Assembly: GCA_008015155.1 (NCBI GenBank)
Contig: SSFA01000012.1
Location: 1-64,000 of the forward strand
From: Thiothrix sp.
GTDB taxonomy: Bacteria; Pseudomonadota; Gammaproteobacteria; Thiotrichales; Thiotrichaceae
Length of the DNA: 64,000 nucleotides
Reading direction: 5' to 3'
A program made the position numbers and the translations under genes. The notes under the pieces are model-generated. The model had not been told where the DNA came from and ran no database searches. It saw only the letters and a list, made by a program, of their open reading frames with translations. Every line of letters starts with the position of its first letter. The stretch's first letter is position 1. This document shows, piece after piece, positions 60,471 to 64,000 of the stretch.

Positions 60471-60976
60471 TGAAAAAACAACAGGGTCTCAATCTTCTCG
60501 AAGTGTTAGTAGCGGCGTTTTTAATCTCTTTAGGTTTACTAGGGATGGCTGGTCTACAGGTTAAGAGCTTCCGTGCTACGCATAATTCTTATCAGATGCA
60601 ACAAGCTACTCAATTGGCACATGAGTTATTAGAACGCATGCGCTCGAATCGTACCGCTGTACTAACAGGGAAGTATACGGTAAATGCCGTAGCAGCTACT
60701 TACTGTGCTGATCCCTTAGCCTTCAGTTGCCAAACTAATACCTGTAATTCCACACAAATGGCAACAGATGATATCTACCATGTCATCTGTGGTTATGGTA
60801 CTGGCACGGGTATCAACGGTGCATTACTCAACGGCCAATTAACAGTTGATTGTCCAGACCCTTCGGCTGATTGTGCTAAAGGAATACGCTTAAGTTTGCA
60901 ATGGAATGAGCGTAATGCTTCTAAAAATGAAGCTGATGTGGAGCCTTTCAATTTGATTCTTAACACTGTGTTATGA
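60470..60976 (+). CDS. pilV: Type IV pilus minor pilin PilV, second copy
   Basis: This 168-residue prepilin has a short leader and GLNLLEVLVAAFLISLGLLG with Glu5. Then AGLQVKSFRATHNSYQ and ELLERMRSNRTAVLTGKY mirror the first PilV. The head has a cysteine cluster (YCADPLAFSCQTNTCNS). AGAGGA lies eight bases before the ATG, which shares its A with the pilY1 stop. The second cluster starts here and is likely in the same transcript. Confidence 0.9.
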   Translation: MKKQQGLNLLEVLVAAFLISLGLLGMAGLQVKSFRATHNSYQMQQATQLAHELLERMRSNRTAVLTGKYTVNAVAATYCADPLAFSCQTNTCNSTQMATDDIYHVICGYGTGTGINGALLNGQLTVDCPDPSADCAKGIRLSLQWNERNASKNEADVEPFNLILNTVL

Positions 60977-60987
60977 GGATTGATCCA

Positions 60988-61854
60988 ATGCAAACTAAAC
61001 AGTGTTTTAAGGCACAACAAGGTTTTTCCTTAGTCGAATTAATTACAGCAAGCGTACTAAGTTTAGTCTTGGTAGCGGGGGTCGCTACTATCTATATGGG
61101 TAGCCGCCAGACTTATAATGCCCGCGATGAGCTATCCACCATGCAAGAAAATGCGCGTAGCGCTATTAATGCCCTCACTAAACATCTAGAACATACAGGC
61201 TACACCACTTCCGCTCATTTACCGCTGGCTAAACCCTTTTATGTACAAGGTGATCCAGTACCAGTTTCTAAGAGCTGTGGGGGCGGCGCAAATAGTTTAG
61301 TGATTAATCCTGCAGACTTAGCACAAACGGCTGATGATGATACTGCTAGCGGCACAGGGGATACGATTGGAGTGCTATTTTATGCGGATGCTGCCTTAGG
61401 GGTTGACTGTAGTAATGAAGTTGTACCTCCCAGTTGTCAAGCCCAAGAAGCCCCTCATCCTGAATATTCTCGAGTGTATAACAGCTTTTATGTCGGTGAA
61501 GTAGGTGGTATGCCTAATTTGTTCTGTGCAGGTTCTAGAAGTAGTGCAGCTACACCGGTAGCAGAGGGTGTCGAGGCCATACAACTTGCTTACGGACTTG
61601 ACCAAAATGACGATGGTACGGTTGATACCTATTTAGATGCTACGGCAGTTAAAGCGGCTAACCGTTGGTATCAAGTACGCACGATTAAAGCGGCTGTTTT
61701 AGTACGCTCCCGCGATCCTGTTTTCAATGCTGCAGAAGCTCGCAGTTACACACTCTTAGAGACCACTTATAACCGTAATGATCGTTATCAACGCACAGTC
61801 CATACGGCGGTTATCTATCTACGCAATTTAGCTGTTTATGACGGGGGAGCCTAA
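60988..61854 (+). CDS. pilW: Type IV pilus minor pilin PilW, second copy
   Basis: This 288-residue prepilin has GFSLVELITASVLSLVLVAG with Glu5, YMGSRQTYNARDELSTMQE and ARSAINALTKHLEHTGY, and the closing YQRTVHTAVIYLRNLA, all parallel to the first PilW. ATG 60988 is preferred because AGGA at 60976-60979 lies eight bases before it; ATG 60973, overlapping the pilV stop, is possible. A segment with LDQNDDGTVDTYLDA around residue 210 resembles a calcium loop. Confidence 0.88.
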   Translation: MQTKQCFKAQQGFSLVELITASVLSLVLVAGVATIYMGSRQTYNARDELSTMQENARSAINALTKHLEHTGYTTSAHLPLAKPFYVQGDPVPVSKSCGGGANSLVINPADLAQTADDDTASGTGDTIGVLFYADAALGVDCSNEVVPPSCQAQEAPHPEYSRVYNSFYVGEVGGMPNLFCAGSRSSAATPVAEGVEAIQLAYGLDQNDDGTVDTYLDATAVKAANRWYQVRTIKAAVLVRSRDPVFNAAEARSYTLLETTYNRNDRYQRTVHTAVIYLRNLAVYDGGA

Positions 61855-61857
61855 AGC

Positions 61858-62367
61858 ATGCCAACCAGCTATCACTATCTTAATCATTCTAAATTTCAGC
61901 AAGGTACAGTTTTGCTCTGGGGCTTAGTGGGCTTACTGGTCCTAGCTGGTTTAGGAATCGCAGCAGGGCGTATCGCTACACTGGATACAAAAATTGTCGG
62001 TAATGCCATGTTTGATAATTTTTCTTATCAGGGTGCAGAGGCTAGTTTACGCCGTTCCACAAATTTGTATTTAGTCGAGCAAACCGCTAAGCAAGAGGCG
62101 ACTAGCCATACGGATAAGCAAGTAGGGCCCTATAGCGATGCTATTAGTAACGGTGAACAAATCAGCTCAGCAGGCACTATTTCAATGGGAGCGAGTATTC
62201 CCTGTCCACCAGTTTTACAAGGTGTCGCGATGAGCACTGCTGCCACACCTCGAAGTGGTGGGGTGTCTTGTCGTTTATTTACAGTAAATGCAGATAGTAA
62301 AGTGCCAGGCACATCCGCTGAGAGCCAACATACCGCCGGTATTTTGAAGTTTGTACCGGCCGAATAA
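61858..62367 (+). CDS. pilX: Type IV pilus assembly protein PilX, second copy
   Basis: This 169-residue protein has an N-terminal helix (GTVLLWGLVGLLVLAGLGIAA) followed by GRIATLDTKIVGNAMFDNFSYQGAE, closely parallel to the first PilX. It lies three bases after pilW copy 2. The end is ILKFVPAE, compared with IVHFMPA in the first copy. Confidence 0.85.
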   Translation: MPTSYHYLNHSKFQQGTVLLWGLVGLLVLAGLGIAAGRIATLDTKIVGNAMFDNFSYQGAEASLRRSTNLYLVEQTAKQEATSHTDKQVGPYSDAISNGEQISSAGTISMGASIPCPPVLQGVAMSTAATPRSGGVSCRLFTVNADSKVPGTSAESQHTAGILKFVPAE

Positions 62368-62394
62368 TCATTAACCGCAATTGGACGCTAAATT

Positions 62395-64000
62395 ATGAAT
62401 AACAATAAGCAGTGCGCGTATTACTTAAGCTACTTGTTGGGTCTAGTCATTGTGAGCTGGCAATTCGGTGCAGTCGCGGATGACTCGGAAATTTACACAG
62501 CTGCTAAGCCAGCTGCTAATCCTAATATTCTATTTTTACTTGATAACTCAGGAAGCATGGATGAGGCGGATGTAGATGATGGTAAGGGTGGAAAGAAAAC
62601 GCGGATGAGTGTTTTGCAGGAAGTGTTTTCTGATGTTATCACCAATGCACCCCCCAATTTGAATATAGGTTTAATGCGCTATGGTGGGGAGAATGGTGTC
62701 ACTGCAAGCGGTGTCAGCTTTCCAATTAAGCCCATTGATGCGGAAGCACTCCCTATTATTACTGCTCGATTGCCAGCTGATCAGGATAATCTTCCAGACC
62801 CTGTAGCGGGACAGACAGTACGAGCGTTTTTACCATCGGTAGTGAATAGCTGGAAAGCCCTCGGTGGGACGCCTATTGTCGATTCACTGGCTGAAGCTGC
62901 ACGCTATTATCGCGGTGAGCAAGTCAGTAGTGATGCGGCTTTACCACCTAGCCATATACGCGCTGCTCATCCTACCAGCTATAATAATAATTTAGGTTAT
63001 GACGCCTGCGCTTCCTACTCAGCACCCACAGCTTGTAACAATACAGCCAACGCTTGTTATGGAGAAATTATTGAGGGTAGTTGTGCCACTCAATGGGTCG
63101 ATCAAGGTTGTGCAGAGTTTGAACCAATCAATAATGCTTGCTGTGGGTGGTCAGGTACGAATCCTAATGAAACAGGCCAAGCGACTACTTTTGAGTGTAC
63201 AGGTGGGTACACCTGTGAAGGCTTCAATTATAACAATTGCTTAGTGCCTGGGGGGCAAATAGAGGCGGAGGTCTGCCAAGAACGTTATTGTAATGCCAGC
63301 GTGACGGGCAGTGCTAACTATACATCCCCTTTAACCTCTGAGTGTCAGTCTAACTATATTGTCTTTATGTCAGATGGCCGTCCAGAAGGCTGGAATACTA
63401 TCTATGATTATCCAACATCACGCAGCGTCATTGAGAGCAAATTAGGCAAACCTTGTGTTGATTCTCCAGATGGCTATCCTTCTGGAACCTGTGGGCCTGA
63501 AATTGCTGAGTACTTGGCTAATGAAGATCAAAGTGAGACTTTAGACGGCAAACAAACTATTGAGACCTTTACGATTGCTTTTGCTTTAAATGACCCTAAT
63601 GGGACTAAATATTTAAAAAGCTTAGCTGAAGCAGGTCATTTAAAGGTGGCTAGTAACGCTAATCAATTACGTGATGCCTTACAGCAAGTGATTGCTCAAG
63701 CAACCAGTGTTCATAAACCTATTACGGCAGAGCCAGTCTATGCGGCTGCTCAACCTTTAAATACAGCAAGTTTAGTGGCACAGGCAGCTAGTGACAAAAC
63801 TAATCCTTTAGTCAGTACCTGGGCTTTATGGAAAAGTTTCTTAAATAATCCTGATTTAGCGAAAGCAATGCTCAATCTGTTTGAGCCAACTATATTTACA
63901 GGTAATGCGCCTAGTTTGGCAGCTGCAAATAATAATTTCTTCCATGCAAATAATTTAAAAGATTTAACAGAAGCTTTTACTTCGATTATTGGTCGGGTTC
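62395..64000 (+). CDS. pilY1: Type IV pilus tip adhesin PilY1, second copy (3' end outside the window)
   Basis: The frame from ATG 62395 is open to the end of the window (535 codons). It has a signal peptide ending near FGAVADD, then the vWA MIDAS motif ILFLLDNSGSMDEAD, NLNIGLMRYGG and VRAFLPSVVNSWKALGGTPIVDS, all parallel to the first PilY1. A cysteine-rich insertion follows (residues about 205-310). After the vWA-ending segment (NANQLRDALQQVIAQ) it has a further stretch ending NNLKDLTEAFTSIIGRV, which looks like a second copy of the domain's last helix. The beta-propeller expected downstream is not in view. Confidence 0.9.
   Translation, partial: MNNNKQCAYYLSYLLGLVIVSWQFGAVADDSEIYTAAKPAANPNILFLLDNSGSMDEADVDDGKGGKKTRMSVLQEVFSDVITNAPPNLNIGLMRYGGENGVTASGVSFPIKPIDAEALPIITARLPADQDNLPDPVAGQTVRAFLPSVVNSWKALGGTPIVDSLAEAARYYRGEQVSSDAALPPSHIRAAHPTSYNNNLGYDACASYSAPTACNNTANACYGEIIEGSCATQWVDQGCAEFEPINNACCGWSGTNPNETGQATTFECTGGYTCEGFNYNNCLVPGGQIEAEVCQERYCNASVTGSANYTSPLTSECQSNYIVFMSDGRPEGWNTIYDYPTSRSVIESKLGKPCVDSPDGYPSGTCGPEIAEYLANEDQSETLDGKQTIETFTIAFALNDPNGTKYLKSLAEAGHLKVASNANQLRDALQQVIAQATSVHKPITAEPVYAAAQPLNTASLVAQAASDKTNPLVSTWALWKSFLNNPDLAKAMLNLFEPTIFTGNAPSLAAANNNFFHANNLKDLTEAFTSIIGRV

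Overview
The window looks like chromosome of a gammaproteobacterium. The evidence is the pyrG-kdsA-eno-ftsB-ispD-ispF string, petABC followed by sspA-sspB, dksA-gluQRS, accB-accC-prmA, a DksA of exactly 151 residues, Hda, H-NS, and type IV pilus minor pilins with PilY1. The mix, including a perfect CIRCE operator before groESL, would fit a Thiothrix/Thiofilum-like member of the Thiotrichales, but that placement is a guess from memory. No rRNA, tRNA, CRISPR array, insertion sequence or prophage gene was recognised.

Layout. 1-4.9 kb: the 3' part of a collagen-like (Gly-X-Y) repeat protein, then a DinB-like protein, a glycosyltransferase-methyltransferase fusion, a 2OG-Fe(II) oxygenase-like protein (DUF6445 type) and a membrane protein. 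5-11 kb: dnaE, a PgsA-like phosphatidyltransferase, an AI-2E family transporter, hda and a small PA3496-like gene. 11-16.4 kb: a DsbD with two N-terminal domains, an H-NS family gene with a clear promoter, and a PAS-GGDEF-EAL protein. 16.4-21.6 kb: fxsA, CIRCE-groES-groEL and a large membrane-anchored pseudokinase-like protein. 21.8-28.8 kb: metY, an alpha/beta hydrolase, a membrane AraC-type regulator, an epimerase-DUF2269-DUF4166 operon and an M48 peptidase. 29-35 kb: pyrG, kdsA, eno, a DUF4288 protein, ftsB, ispD, ispF.

35-44.8 kb (mostly minus strand): a protein with repeated EF-hand-like loops, gluQRS, dksA, a DUF3426 zinc-ribbon protein, prmA, accC, accB, a yjgR-type ATPase split by one extra base, and a repeat-bearing lipoprotein with a peptidoglycan-binding domain. 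45-54 kb: hisC, a Nif3-like gene, petABC (cytochrome bc1), sspA-sspB, folA, a dihydroorotase homologue lacking key metal-site residues, and an FGE-sulfatase-domain protein. 54.2-64 kb: two consecutive minor pilin/PilY1 clusters (pilV-pilW-pilX-pilE-pilY1, then pilV-pilW-pilX-pilY1), the last gene running off the end.

The most unusual parts are the collagen-like protein with a dockerin-like interruption beside possible modification enzymes, the EF-hand-like repeat protein, the probable pseudo-dihydroorotase, the doubled DsbD N-terminal domain and the doubled pilus-tip cluster. Most of the rest is housekeeping sequence.
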